Part shown: positions 46,264 to 57,511 of the stretch, piece after piece
Position numbering within the stretch: position 1 is the first letter of the stretch
Layout of the letters: every line of letters starts with the position of its first letter
Assembly (NCBI GenBank): GCA_022827905.1
Contig: JAJEIQ010000049.1
Location: 27,454 to 91,453 of the forward strand
Direction of reading: 5' to 3'
Source: Pseudomonadales bacterium
Lineage (GTDB): Bacteria > Pseudomonadota > Gammaproteobacteria > Pseudomonadales > Azotimanducaceae
DNA: 64,000 bases
Notes under the pieces: generated by a model
Seen by the model: the letters and a program-made list of their open reading frames with translations, nothing else
What the model was told of the DNA's origin: nothing
The model's database searches: none
Translations under genes and position numbers: made by a program

Positions 46264-46369
46264 GGCTCCCCCTTGATTGAATCGGTTGGTGGACGGATTC
46301 TGCCGCGATTTCCCTCTAAGTGAAGTTAGGCATTTTCATGCACCGCAGGTCAAGCATGTCGAGCGCCCC

Positions 46370-46437
46370 GGAGCAAGGGCGTCCCGCCCTCGATGGGGTT
46401 CCTCGGTTCGGTTTCGAGGGCAAGATGCCCTCGCTCC
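46370..46437 (+). repeat. Imperfect inverted repeat in the 46264-46672 intergenic region
   Basis: Two 24-bp arms (46370-46393 and 46414-46437) are inverted copies with four mismatches. Each arm itself contains a GGGC/GCCC-type palindrome. The element resembles intergenic palindromic repeats common in GC-rich proteobacterial genomes. The 409-bp gap between the divergent amt and pyrG genes holds this element, the pyrG leader, and no other gene that I can support. Confidence 0.7.
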
Positions 46438-46528
46438 GACAAATGAGCGTTGCTGTTTCAATTGAGCGTTGAGCTAACCCCGCCAATTTGTTACTGTGCA
46501 ATCCCATCTTGGACGTTGCCCGCATTAG

Positions 46529-48327
<1,799 letters not shown>

Positions 48328-48328
<1 letters not shown>

Positions 48329-49173
48329 TGCGCATTTGCGGTTTCGAGGCTGGGTTGGATGCGCCCCTGTTCCTCATTGCGGGTCCGTGCGTCATCGAGA
48401 GCGAGGCGTTGGCCCTGTCCACCGCCGAGACGCTGAAGGGCATCGCCGAGTCGCTGAACGTGCCCCTGATCTACAAGAGCTCCTTCGACAAGGCCAACCG
48501 CTCCTCCCATGAAAGCTATCGTGGCCCGGGTCTCCACGAAGGCCTCAGGGTGCTGGAGCGGGTGCGGCGGGAGATCGGCGTTCCCGTGCTCACCGACGTG
48601 CATGAGAACACGCCGCTGGAGGAAGTGGCCGAAGTGGTCTCGGTTCTGCAGACGCCGGCCTTTCTTTGTCGGCAGACCGACTTCATCGCCCGGGTGGCCG
48701 CGTGCGGCAAGCCGGTCAACATCAAGAAGGGCCAATTTCTGGCCCCGGCGGACATGTGCAATGTCGTTGCCAAGGCGCGCGCCCAAGGCAACGAGCGGAT
48801 CCTGGTCTGCGAACGGGGCGCGAGCTTCGGCTACAACAACTTGGTCAGTGACATGCGCGCCTTGGCTGTCATGCGCGAAACCGGCTGCCCGGTGGTGTTT
48901 GATGCCACCCATTCGGTGCAGATGCCCGGAGCGCTCGGCCACGCCTCCGGCGGCCAACGCCACATGGTGCCGGTGTTGGCTCGGGCTGCCGTTGGGGCCG
49001 GGGTCGCGGGGCTGTTCATGGAAACCCATCCGAACCCGGACCAAGCGCTTTCCGATGGCCCCAACGCTTGGCCCTTGGGGTTGATGAAGGCATTGCTCAC
49101 CAGTCTCAAGTCCATAGACGATGCGGTCAAGGGCGGCAGCCTGCTTGAGAGCCAGGTGGAGGCGGTGGCATGA
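48328..49173 (+). CDS. kdsA: 3-deoxy-8-phosphooctulonate synthase (KDO-8-P synthase)
   Basis: This 281-residue enzyme makes KDO-8-phosphate from arabinose-5-phosphate and PEP for lipopolysaccharide, so the host is Gram-negative. Signatures are [38 protein letters not shown] and [11 protein letters not shown]. The start overlaps pyrG by one base and the end overlaps eno by ATGA. Confidence 0.96.
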
Positions 49174-50459
49174 GCCGAATCGTGGCGGTGAAGGGGCGCG
49201 AAGTGCTCGACTCCCGGGGCAATCCCACTGTGGAGGCGGAGGTTCGCACCGAGGCCGGCGGCGTCGGGCGCGCCATCACCCCGTCTGGTGCCTCCACCGG
49301 CTCAAGGGAGGCCCTTGAACTGAGGGATGCGGACGCCGCCCGTTATCTCGGTCGCGGCGTGCTGCGGGCGGTCGCTGGCATTGGGGAGCGAATCGCGCCG
49401 GCCGTGGCCGGCATGGAAGCCGAATCGCAGCAGGCGCTCGATGACCGGCTGCGCGAACTCGATGGCACCGCCAACAAGTCCGCGCTCGGTGCCAATGCGC
49501 TGCTGGCGGTGTCCTTGGCCGCCGCCAAGGCGGCCGCCGAGGATCGTGGCCTTCCCCTGTACGCCCACATCAATGAACTTGCCGGCAGCCCCCGGATGCG
49601 ATTGCCGACGCCGATGATGAACATTCTCAACGGTGGCGCCCACGCCAACAACAACGTGGACATTCAGGAGTTCATGGTGCTGCCGGTGTCGCAGTCCCGA
49701 TTTTCCGATGCGCTACGCTGTGGCGTGGAGGTCTTCCACCACTTAAAGGCCGTATTGGCGGAGCGTGGCCTGACCACGGCAGTGGGTGATGAAGGCGGCT
49801 TTGCCCCGGACCTCGCGTCCAACGCCGAAGCCCTTGAGGCGATTGTCGAGGCGGTGCGCAGAGCGGGCTATGAACCGGGCCATGACTTGGTGCTCGGCTT
49901 GGATTGCGCCGCATCGGAGTTTTACGATGACGGGGTCTATACGCTGGCCGGCGAGAACAGCCGCTACGACAGTGCTGGCTTCACCGGCTATCTGGGGGAT
50001 TTGACGGCCCGTTACCCGATCGCTTCCATTGAGGACGGCATGGACGAGAACGATTGGGCCGGATGGCGCTCGCTCACCGAAGCGCTCGGTGAGCGGCTGC
50101 AATTGGTCGGCGACGATCTGTTCGTCACCGACACGTCCCTGCTCAGGCGCGGGATTGAGGGCGGCGTCGCCAACGCCGTGCTCATCAAGCTCAACCAGAT
50201 CGGCACCCTCTCGGAAACCCTGGATGCCATCCGCATGGCTCGCGAGGCGGGCTACGGCGTGGTGGTGTCGCACCGCTCCGGAGAGACCGAGGATGTGACG
50301 ATCGCCGATCTCGCGGTCGGTGCCGGAGCGGGCCAGATCAAGACCGGCTCGTTGTGCCGTTCCGACCGGGTGGCCAAGTACAACCAACTGTTGCGCATTG
50401 AGGAAGCGCTTGGTGGCGACGCGCTTTACCTTGGAGGAGGGGAGGTCCGAAACGCATGA
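49170..50459 (+). CDS. eno: Enolase (phosphopyruvate hydratase)
   Basis: This 429-residue glycolytic enzyme interconverts 2-phosphoglycerate and PEP. Signatures are [35 protein letters not shown], the metal ligand regions [11 protein letters not shown] and GDDLFVTD, the catalytic lysine in [13 protein letters not shown], and [10 protein letters not shown]. Length is normal. It overlaps kdsA and ftsB by ATGA. Confidence 0.97.
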   Translation: MSRIVAVKGREVLDSRGNPTVEAEVRTEAGGVGRAITPSGASTGSREALELRDADAARYLGRGVLRAVAGIGERIAPAVAGMEAESQQALDDRLRELDGTANKSALGANALLAVSLAAAKAAAEDRGLPLYAHINELAGSPRMRLPTPMMNILNGGAHANNNVDIQEFMVLPVSQSRFSDALRCGVEVFHHLKAVLAERGLTTAVGDEGGFAPDLASNAEALEAIVEAVRRAGYEPGHDLVLGLDCAASEFYDDGVYTLAGENSRYDSAGFTGYLGDLTARYPIASIEDGMDENDWAGWRSLTEALGERLQLVGDDLFVTDTSLLRRGIEGGVANAVLIKLNQIGTLSETLDAIRMAREAGYGVVVSHRSGETEDVTIADLAVGAGAGQIKTGSLCRSDRVAKYNQLLRIEEALGGDALYLGGGEVRNA

Positions 50460-50734
50460 GGACGGTCGCTGCGATGCTGTTGTTGCTTTTGATTGGCTTG
50501 CAGTACCAATCCTGGTTTGGTGACAGTGGGCACTTCAAGGCGGCTGCGCTTAAGGCCCAGCTGGAGGCTGAGGAGCGTCGTGCCGAGCTGCAGAAGCAGC
50601 GCAACCGTTTGTTGCGTGGGGAAGTGATGGCGTTGACCGAGAGCGATGCGGCAGTGGAGGCCCGCGCTCGTGCGGATCTGGGCATGATCAAGGAAGGCGA
50701 AGTGTTCTACATCGTCACCGACGGGCCGCGGTGA
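50456..50734 (+). CDS. ftsB: Cell division protein FtsB
   Basis: This 92-residue bitopic protein of the DivIC/FtsB family has a transmembrane helix at residues 5-17 ([13 protein letters not shown]). A coiled coil follows ([18 protein letters not shown]), then the conserved ending [17 protein letters not shown]. It works in the FtsQLB divisome complex. In related genomes ispD follows; here pcm does. Confidence 0.9.
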   Translation: MRTVAAMLLLLLIGLQYQSWFGDSGHFKAAALKAQLEAEERRAELQKQRNRLLRGEVMALTESDAAVEARARADLGMIKEGEVFYIVTDGPR

Positions 50735-51411
50735 AAAGCTACGACCTGGATGGCATCGGCATGACGTCGGCGCGCAGCCGGGCGCGGCTGGTTGAAGAAC
50801 TCGCAAAGAAGGAAAAGGCGGGCAAACCCATGATTTTCGATCAGGGGGTGCTCAGTGCCTTTGCCACGGTGCCCCGCCACATCTTCGTCGAGGAGGCGAT
50901 GGCCCATCTCGCCTACCAGGACCGGGCCTTGCCCATCGGCCACGGCCAGACCATTTCCCAGCCTGTGACTGTGGCGATAATGATGCAGGAACTGCTTGAT
51001 GTGCCTAGGGCATGCGTACTGGAAGTCGGAACGGGGTCGGGGTTCCAGACGGCGTTGTTGGCGCAGTTATGCGACCAGGTGTTCACCGTGGAGCGGGTCA
51101 GGCCACTGTTGGATCAGGCGAGACGCCGCTTCGAGGCCCTGAAGATTCGTAACGTGTCCGCAAAACTGGGCGACGGGTACCAGGGCTGGCCTGAAAAAGG
51201 GCCGTTTTCCGGCATTTTGGTCACCGCCGCACCCCGTGCGGTGCCTCAGGTGCTGCTTGAGCAACTCGATGTTGGCGGCCGCATGGTGGTTCCGGTGGGC
51301 GGCGATGGGAATCAGCGTCTGAAGGTCATTGACCGCAGCGACCAGGGCTATGGGGAGCGGGTGGTGGAGGGGGCGCGCTTCGTGCCCTTGGTCAAGGGTC
51401 TTCGGACCTGA
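50731..51411 (+). CDS. pcm: Protein-L-isoaspartate O-methyltransferase
   Basis: This 226-residue enzyme repairs isoaspartyl residues with SAM. It starts at GTG 50731, overlapping ftsB. Signatures are VPRHIFVEEAMAHLAYQD, LPIGHGQTISQP, VLEVGTGSGFQTALLAQL and ILVTAAPRAVP. The C-terminus VEGARFVPLVKG is typical. surE, truD, ispD and ispF, which normally lie between ftsB and pcm in Pseudomonas-type genomes, are absent. Confidence 0.94.
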   Translation: MKSYDLDGIGMTSARSRARLVEELAKKEKAGKPMIFDQGVLSAFATVPRHIFVEEAMAHLAYQDRALPIGHGQTISQPVTVAIMMQELLDVPRACVLEVGTGSGFQTALLAQLCDQVFTVERVRPLLDQARRRFEALKIRNVSAKLGDGYQGWPEKGPFSGILVTAAPRAVPQVLLEQLDVGGRMVVPVGGDGNQRLKVIDRSDQGYGERVVEGARFVPLVKGLRT

Positions 51412-51432
51412 TTGGCGTCTGGCTTTCCCGCC

Positions 51433-52365
51433 ATGCGTAGCCGGCCGACAGGTGGACAGAGTTCGTCCGAGCAAGCGCCTGCCGCAGGGGCCGGCCAAGC
51501 ACGCTGGATGGGCGTCTTTGCCCGCGGTCTTGTCATGGGCGTGGTTGAAGTGGTGCCCGGCGTCTCCGGTGGAACCATCGCCTTCATTACGGGCATCTAC
51601 CGGGAATTGGTGGCGAGTTTGGCGTCCTTCGGACCCGCCACCATCGGTTGGTGCCTGACTGATCCCAAGCGCTTTTGGCGGCACCACAACTTGGGGTTTC
51701 TCACCTGCTTGGGAGCGGGAATGGCAGTGAGCTTGCTGGTCTTTGCCCAGTTGATGAGTCGTTGGCTGGCCGATGCGCCGACCTTGGTTTGGGGATTCTT
51801 CTTCGGTCTGATCCTGTACTCCGCCATCGACATCGGCCGCGCCCGGGCACTCCGGCATTTGGCAGCGTTCGGCGTCGCTGGCAGCCTTTGCGGCGCGGCT
51901 GCCGGCTGGATCGAGCCTTTTGGTGCGGAGCCGGACCCGGTGGCCTATTTCGTCGGCGGCACATTGGCGGTGGGCGCTTGGCTGTTGCCAGCGGTCTCCG
52001 GCAGCTTCGTGCTGCTGCTGCTGGGTTTGTACGCTTCGGTGCTGGATGCCCTTGCCGGTTTCGATTGGATGACTCTGGGCGTATTCGCGCTCGGCTGCGC
52101 GTTTGGCGCAGCCCTGTTTTCACGGCTCTTCCACTGGCTGCTCGAGTGGCGCTTCGAGGCAGTCATGAGCTTTCTGACGGGCTTGATGGCCGGTGGCCTG
52201 CTGCGGCTTTGGCCTTGGCGCCACGAGGGCGCGCTGCTGTCCCCGGCGGAGTGGGGACGGGCCACGGGAGGCGGTGAAGGCGATGTGGTATTGATCGTCG
52301 CCATGATGGGGCTCGGCGCTGGCAGCCTGTGGCTGCTCACGCGGATGCGATCTGCTGCGGGATGA
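51433..52365 (+). CDS. DUF368 membrane protein, probable undecaprenyl-phosphate translocase
   Basis: This protein has about 310 residues from ATG 51433; TTG 51412 is an alternative that abuts the pcm stop. It has 8-9 hydrophobic helices and the family's signature VEVVPGVSGGTIAFITGIY near the N-terminus, plus LPAVSGSFVLLLLGLY in the second half. DUF368 proteins (PopT) have been implicated in recycling undecaprenyl phosphate across the membrane for envelope synthesis. Placement between pcm and nlpD is unusual and fits an envelope role. Confidence 0.83.
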   Translation: MRSRPTGGQSSSEQAPAAGAGQARWMGVFARGLVMGVVEVVPGVSGGTIAFITGIYRELVASLASFGPATIGWCLTDPKRFWRHHNLGFLTCLGAGMAVSLLVFAQLMSRWLADAPTLVWGFFFGLILYSAIDIGRARALRHLAAFGVAGSLCGAAAGWIEPFGAEPDPVAYFVGGTLAVGAWLLPAVSGSFVLLLLGLYASVLDALAGFDWMTLGVFALGCAFGAALFSRLFHWLLEWRFEAVMSFLTGLMAGGLLRLWPWRHEGALLSPAEWGRATGGGEGDVVLIVAMMGLGAGSLWLLTRMRSAAG

Positions 52366-52368
52366 AGC

Positions 52369-53124
52369 ATGGGCTGCGGATCTGCCATTCGTCTGGGACT
52401 TCTGTGCTTGCTGGTTGGGGCGGCACAACTGCTCGCTGGCTGCGCCACCCAAGGCCGGGTAGCGGTTGCCGAGCGCTCCCCAGGTGCTGTTGACGGCAGT
52501 CCTGCGGCCAAGGCCAATCAGCGGCAGGCGGTTCACACGGTCAAGCGCGGCGACACCCTCTATTCGATCAGCCGTTCAACTGGGGTGTCGGTGCGGACCT
52601 TGGCCCGACTGAACCGGTTGCGGCCGCCTTACCGCATCTATCCCGGCCAGAAGCTCCGCTTGAACGGACGGGCGGTGGCGGCGAGACCGGCGCCACGCCA
52701 TTCGAAAGCGCGGCCGAAGCCGCCTGCGAAGCCCGCCGCCAGCCGGTCGCCGACCAGCCAAGCGGGTGGCGTGACGTGGCGCTGGCCGACGTCAAGCCGA
52801 GTGGTCAACGAATATGGCGGCACCAACAAGGGCTTGGATTTTTCAGTGCAGCCCGGCACTCAAGTCCTGAGCGCCGCCGATGGCGAAGTGGTTTACGCCG
52901 GCGCGGGCTTGGCCGGATTCGAGCGCTTGGTCATCGTGCGCCACAACGCGGAGTACCTGTCCGCCTACAGCGTCAATCAACCCGTCATCGTCAAGGAGAA
53001 GCAGCGCATCAAGGGCGGCCAGCCCATAGCCGCCATCAACGGCGGTGGCCGCGCCGCCCAAGCGTTGCACTTTGAGATTCGCAGGAACGGTAAGCCAATC
53101 AGCCCGCGTTCGGTCTTGAAGTGA
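52369..53124 (+). CDS. nlpD: NlpD-like lipoprotein with LysM and degenerate LytM (M23) domain
   Basis: This 251-residue lipoprotein has a lipobox LLAGC near residue 25, a LysM domain at about 55-100 (HTVKRGDTLYSISRST, IYPGQKLRL), a Pro/Arg-rich linker and a LytM domain from about 135. The zinc and catalytic positions are degenerate: NKGLDFS replaces HKGIDI and YSVN replaces the YAHN-type motif. This is typical of NlpD/EnvC amidase activators, which do not cut peptidoglycan themselves. In related bacteria rpoS follows nlpD; here fdxA converges directly. Confidence 0.88.
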   Translation: MGCGSAIRLGLLCLLVGAAQLLAGCATQGRVAVAERSPGAVDGSPAAKANQRQAVHTVKRGDTLYSISRSTGVSVRTLARLNRLRPPYRIYPGQKLRLNGRAVAARPAPRHSKARPKPPAKPAASRSPTSQAGGVTWRWPTSSRVVNEYGGTNKGLDFSVQPGTQVLSAADGEVVYAGAGLAGFERLVIVRHNAEYLSAYSVNQPVIVKEKQRIKGGQPIAAINGGGRAAQALHFEIRRNGKPISPRSVLK

Positions 53125-53129
53125 GGCGG

Positions 53130-53163
53130 CCTACTCTTCGAGCAGGCCTACTCTTCGAGTAGG
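53130..53163 (+). repeat. Two tandem 17-bp palindromic units between nlpD and fdxA
   Basis: Units at 53130-53146 and 53147-53163 differ at one base (CCTACTCTTCGAGCAGG and ...GTAGG). The second is a perfect hairpin with a 7-bp stem and TTC loop, and it contains the last codons and stop of fdxA. It may act as a shared terminator for the two convergent genes. Confidence 0.7.
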
Positions 53164-53471
53164 TGGCGCTTTTCCTTGATCTCGCGCCAATCGTCGGCAT
53201 CCGGTGGTGGATCCTGCTGTTCGGTGATGTTGGGCCAGCTTTCGGCCAAACGTTCATTGAGCTCCAGAAAGTCCTGCTGATCCTCCGGCAGTTCGTCTTC
53301 GGAAAAAATGGCTTCAACGGGGCATTCCGGTTCGCACAGGGCGCAATCGATGCACTCATCGGGGTGAATGACCAGCATGTTCGGCCCTTCGTAGAAGCAA
53401 TCGACCGGACACACCTCCACGCAGTCGGTCAGTTTGCACTTGATGCAGGATTCGCCCACCACAAAGGTCAT
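53148..53471 (-). CDS. fdxA: Ferredoxin FdxA (7Fe-8S type)
   Basis: This protein has 107 residues from ATG 53471, preceded by GAGGAG. Cluster motifs are [18 protein letters not shown] and [12 protein letters not shown], matching the 3Fe-4S plus 4Fe-4S ferredoxin I family of about 107 residues. It is an electron carrier of uncertain partner. In Pseudomonas fdxA lies beyond rpoS and rsmZ, so its position here beside nlpD marks the missing segment. An inverted repeat, GACTCCA/TGGAGTC, lies upstream at 53524-53551. Confidence 0.94.
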   Translation of the reverse strand: MTFVVGESCIKCKLTDCVEVCPVDCFYEGPNMLVIHPDECIDCALCEPECPVEAIFSEDELPEDQQDFLELNERLAESWPNITEQQDPPPDADDWREIKEKRHLLEE

Positions 53472-53602
53472 GGACCGCTCCTCGAAAATCAAAAGCGCGG
53501 TAGTTTAAGGGAAATGGCGGCCCGACTCCAAGTTGAGTTGGCGCTGGAGTCGAAGGAGTGGCCACCAATGAAGCCCACGTTACCGGATCGGCCTAGGGAT
53601 AG

Positions 53603-54712
<1,110 letters not shown>

Positions 54713-54936
54713 CCCGACACGGCAATCACGCAAGCCCTGCCGTGAATCCACCTACTTCCTAGTCCGGATAGGAAGCTGTACGTTGCCTACTCGACCCAGG
54801 GCACCTAGGAGTTGAAAGTGGTTCCCTAGTCGTAGCTCGTCCAGTACTGCGAGGCGTAGCCCGCGATGCTGCAGAAAGAGGTCAGAGCTTGATGAGTCAA
54901 ATTGACATGCACTTTCCAGTCAAAGCAAAACTGGAG

Positions 54937-55926
54937 CTATTCGGAGTCTTTCTGTCCCCGCGGGACGGGGGCTTGGCGAGTCGGGCAAAGCCAGCCGGAG
55001 TCGATGCACTTGCGCGTTCCTGCAGCGGCGAGGACATCCTCGGCCGCGTGCGCGGGATGCCTGTGGTCCGAGGTGCTTACATCTACACTTAAGTGCGAGT
55101 TTGCGCTCAGCGTGCCCAACCCGGCGCGCTTGAACGTCGCGCTAAGTGTGCTGAAGTGATCCCTCTGATCAACTGTAGTCACCAAGGGCAGATTTCCGAT
55201 CATTAACCGGAACTCGTCCAGAGAGTCTGCGTCGGCGGTACCGGAGACCTTCAGGGCGACCCGCTCACCCCGCTTTTCGAAGTCGGGCCGGAAGAGTGCT
55301 TCGGCCAGATTGGCTCGGATTGTGAACAGCTCTATCGACCGATCCTTGACGCGCTTTGCACTTGAAACGCGGAATGCCAGTGCCATGACCTGATTGGCTA
55401 AGGCGAAGTTCGATGGCCGTTGGCTGTCGGTGGGCGCTTCGATGGGACTTGTCGGTGAAGAGTAGCCGTCAGCTCCGAACGAGTGCGAGCAGAAGTGCAA
55501 TGCGGTGTTGAGGGCGGCGTCTCGCCCAGCCGCCGGATTGGCGCCCGCGTCTTCGTAGCGAACGCCGCTCGAACTTGTCACATGACCCCAAATGGCGCCG
55601 TCCGCCCTCACACCATCGATTCTGATTTCGTCGAGCGTCATGCAATAGAAGGGTGGCCGTGATGTGTTCTCCACCAAAGGCCCGACAACGGCGCGCCTGC
55701 GGATTCCGCCGGGCTCGAAACCATCTCCCGGGTGGCTCCAATCCCTTCCAGCCCACATCACGGTAGTACGCTTGCTAGGTCGGCCCCGATCATTGTCGAT
55801 GTGTTGGAGGGTCACCGCCCAGTTCCCAGTGTCAACGACTGCCAGCGAGCCGTCGATGTCCTGAGGGCGCAGGAGACGCTCCGAAGCATGGTGATCTATC
55901 TGTGTAAGTTGCCACTCGCGTGTCAA
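54937..55926 (-). CDS. Hypothetical protein of unknown family
   Basis: This ORF has 329 residues from TTG 55926, with GGAG upstream. The N-terminal half is beta-rich (SLAVVDTGNWAVTLQHI, RPPFYCMTLDEIRIDG). The middle has RDAALNTALHFCSHSFG and a helical stretch (ANQVMALAFRVSSAKRVKD, FTIRANLAEALF). I see no signal peptide or transmembrane helix and recognise no domain. It converges on the exonuclease-BRCT gene, from which a 224-bp gap (54713-54936) without features separates it. Confidence 0.5.
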   Translation of the reverse strand: MTREWQLTQIDHHASERLLRPQDIDGSLAVVDTGNWAVTLQHIDNDRGRPSKRTTVMWAGRDWSHPGDGFEPGGIRRRAVVGPLVENTSRPPFYCMTLDEIRIDGVRADGAIWGHVTSSSGVRYEDAGANPAAGRDAALNTALHFCSHSFGADGYSSPTSPIEAPTDSQRPSNFALANQVMALAFRVSSAKRVKDRSIELFTIRANLAEALFRPDFEKRGERVALKVSGTADADSLDEFRLMIGNLPLVTTVDQRDHFSTLSATFKRAGLGTLSANSHLSVDVSTSDHRHPAHAAEDVLAAAGTRKCIDSGWLCPTRQAPVPRGQKDSE

Positions 55927-56060
55927 GAGGAGTCTCCGTTCAGCGTACGTTACAACATCGGCAGATCATTGAATCATAGGCTCCTTGGAAGCGGAAGCCG
56001 ATTGGGCTTACGTTTCCGGCGCATTCATGTCGTTGACCAGACGTGACGCAGGAAGGACGG

Positions 56061-56504
56061 CTAGCGGCTCAGATGCTCCAGCAGAATCTTGATCGCCCCT
56101 TCGTGGCGCACCAGTTGCACGGTGCCGCGGCCGGTGATCTTGAAGGGGCCATGTTCCGCTGAGTCGCCGGACCAATTCCAAGTGAAGAGCACTGTAGCGG
56201 CGTCTTTGCCGCTGCGCAGAACTCGCTTGTCAGTCAAGTAGTACCTTTCGTCGTCAACCTCAAAGGCCCAGGTGCGCTCCATGGCGGCTCGTATATCCGC
56301 CATGCCGAAATGGTCGCTTTCGCTGAACCGAAACACCGCCTGCGGGTGGATGAGGGGCTCCACGTTCGCGAAGTCCTCCGTTGCCAAGGCTGCCTCGAAG
56401 CGCACCATGAATTGGAGCGCTGCAGCCTCGGTCAGCTCAGCTCGAGCCGCGGCGACGCCAGCCAACACCAGCAGGAGCGGCAAAACCAAAACGCCTTTAT
56501 TCAT
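56061..56504 (-). CDS. Secreted SnoaL/NTF2-like (DUF4440-type) protein
   Basis: This protein has 147 residues from ATG 56504. A clear signal peptide (MNKGVLVLPLLLVLAGVAAA) is followed by an NTF2-like fold: LQFMVRFEAALATEDFANVE, PLIHPQAVFRFSE, DIRAAMERTW and VLFTWNWSG. Such proteins bind small ligands or are enzymes of varied function; nothing here specifies one. Exported SnoaL-like proteins are common in marine proteobacteria. Confidence 0.72.
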   Translation of the reverse strand: MNKGVLVLPLLLVLAGVAAARAELTEAAALQFMVRFEAALATEDFANVEPLIHPQAVFRFSESDHFGMADIRAAMERTWAFEVDDERYYLTDKRVLRSGKDAATVLFTWNWSGDSAEHGPFKITGRGTVQLVRHEGAIKILLEHLSR

Positions 56505-56632
56505 CGTGTGCAGCCACACAGTTGCTCGTTTCGGCAAATCGTCCACGTACATTCGGCTTGGGTCAAGGGCGAGTTGCCTTGGTTGGATTCAGTGGACGCA
56601 GCCAATGGGACACATGACCATACGCGAGGTTC

Positions 56633-57025
56633 CTATCGCGGGCCGATCTGCTCCACTTCGTAGCGCTTGAGAATCCTGTCGGCAGTTAGCAGCACGAGGC
56701 CTTCCATCTGGGCCTGTGCGACTAAGATGCGGTCGAACGGGTCGCGATGGTGGGGCGGCAGCGCCGCCGCTGCGAGGGCATGGGCTGGTGTAATGGCGAG
56801 CCCTTCGACTTTACTCAGCCGCATACGCTCGGGAATATACGTTGACGGGGGCTCGGGAAGAGGTAGTTTTCCGATAGAGTGCTTGACCGCGATTTCCCAA
56901 ACACTCGCTGCGGACAGGAATCTCTGCGTGGACGGGTTCCTGAGCGTATGCACAAGGTCGATACGGAACCGCTTGGGTTCAGTCAGAAGCCACAGCCAAC
57001 AATGGGTGTCGATGAGAAACTTCAC
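56633..57025 (-). CDS. vapC: PIN-domain ribonuclease toxin (VapC family)
   Basis: This 130-residue toxin has the first metal-binding Asp in MKFLIDTHCWLWLL, Glu in AASVWEIAVKHSIGKL and the second acidic centre in DPFDRILVAQAQMEG, then LLTADRILKRY. This is the PIN subgroup usually paired with Phd antitoxins. It follows the Phd gene on the same strand after 57 bp. Confidence 0.92.
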   Translation of the reverse strand: MKFLIDTHCWLWLLTEPKRFRIDLVHTLRNPSTQRFLSAASVWEIAVKHSIGKLPLPEPPSTYIPERMRLSKVEGLAITPAHALAAAALPPHHRDPFDRILVAQAQMEGLVLLTADRILKRYEVEQIGPR

Positions 57026-57081
57026 GTCGCGGGGTCGAAATGGCCGGTTTGCGCAGGAAAGTGGTCAGTGTCCGGCGCCGT

Positions 57082-57315
57082 TCATTCGCTCCCTTCGAAG
57101 GCGCGTAGCAACGCCTCGTCGAGCGGTTCATCAAAATCGTCGGGAACGATGAAGCGGCCTTCGTCAACACCGAACAGGGGACGGCTTCCCTCAATGGGCA
57201 CCAGTCGGGCGACTGGCTGCCCGGCGCGCGTGATGACAACTTCCTCGCCATCGGTCGCCCGCCTCAGCAATCGTGAAAGGTGGGTCTTGGCCTCATGTAC
57301 GCTGGCTTGAACCAT
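57082..57315 (-). CDS. Phd/YefM-family antitoxin
   Basis: This 77-residue protein begins QASVHEAKTHLSRLLRRA, with the Phd signature EEVVITRAGQPVARLVPI. The remaining C-terminal tail is acidic (VPDDFDEPLDEALLRAFEG) and should bind the VapC toxin encoded downstream. Autorepression of the promoter upstream of 57315 is expected from the family. Confidence 0.92.
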   Translation of the reverse strand: MVQASVHEAKTHLSRLLRRATDGEEVVITRAGQPVARLVPIEGSRPLFGVDEGRFIVPDDFDEPLDEALLRAFEGSE

Positions 57316-57387
57316 GGGGTCGCAACCTAGACTAAGTCGATGACTAAGTCAATGGCCTTTGGGTGCTTGGACACGGTGAAAAGGTGC

Positions 57388-57444
57388 GGAGTTTCGCGCC
57401 AGCGAAACTCCAAACGAACTTTGGCCCCCAAGGGCCAAAGTTCG
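57388..57444 (+). repeat. Double-hairpin interspersed element (copy B)
   Basis: Hairpin 1 (57388-57411) has the same 10-bp stem as copy A, GGAGTTTCGC, with loop GCCA. Hairpin 2 (57415-57444) has a 13-bp stem starting CGAACTTTGGCCC, with loop CCAA. It sits between the divergent antitoxin and racemase genes. Confidence 0.8.
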
Positions 57445-57511
57445 CGGTTTCGCTGTTTTGGGTTCATCGTTAAACTGGCGCCTTCGCTTAGTTAGCTTTC
57501 GAGGATTGGCT

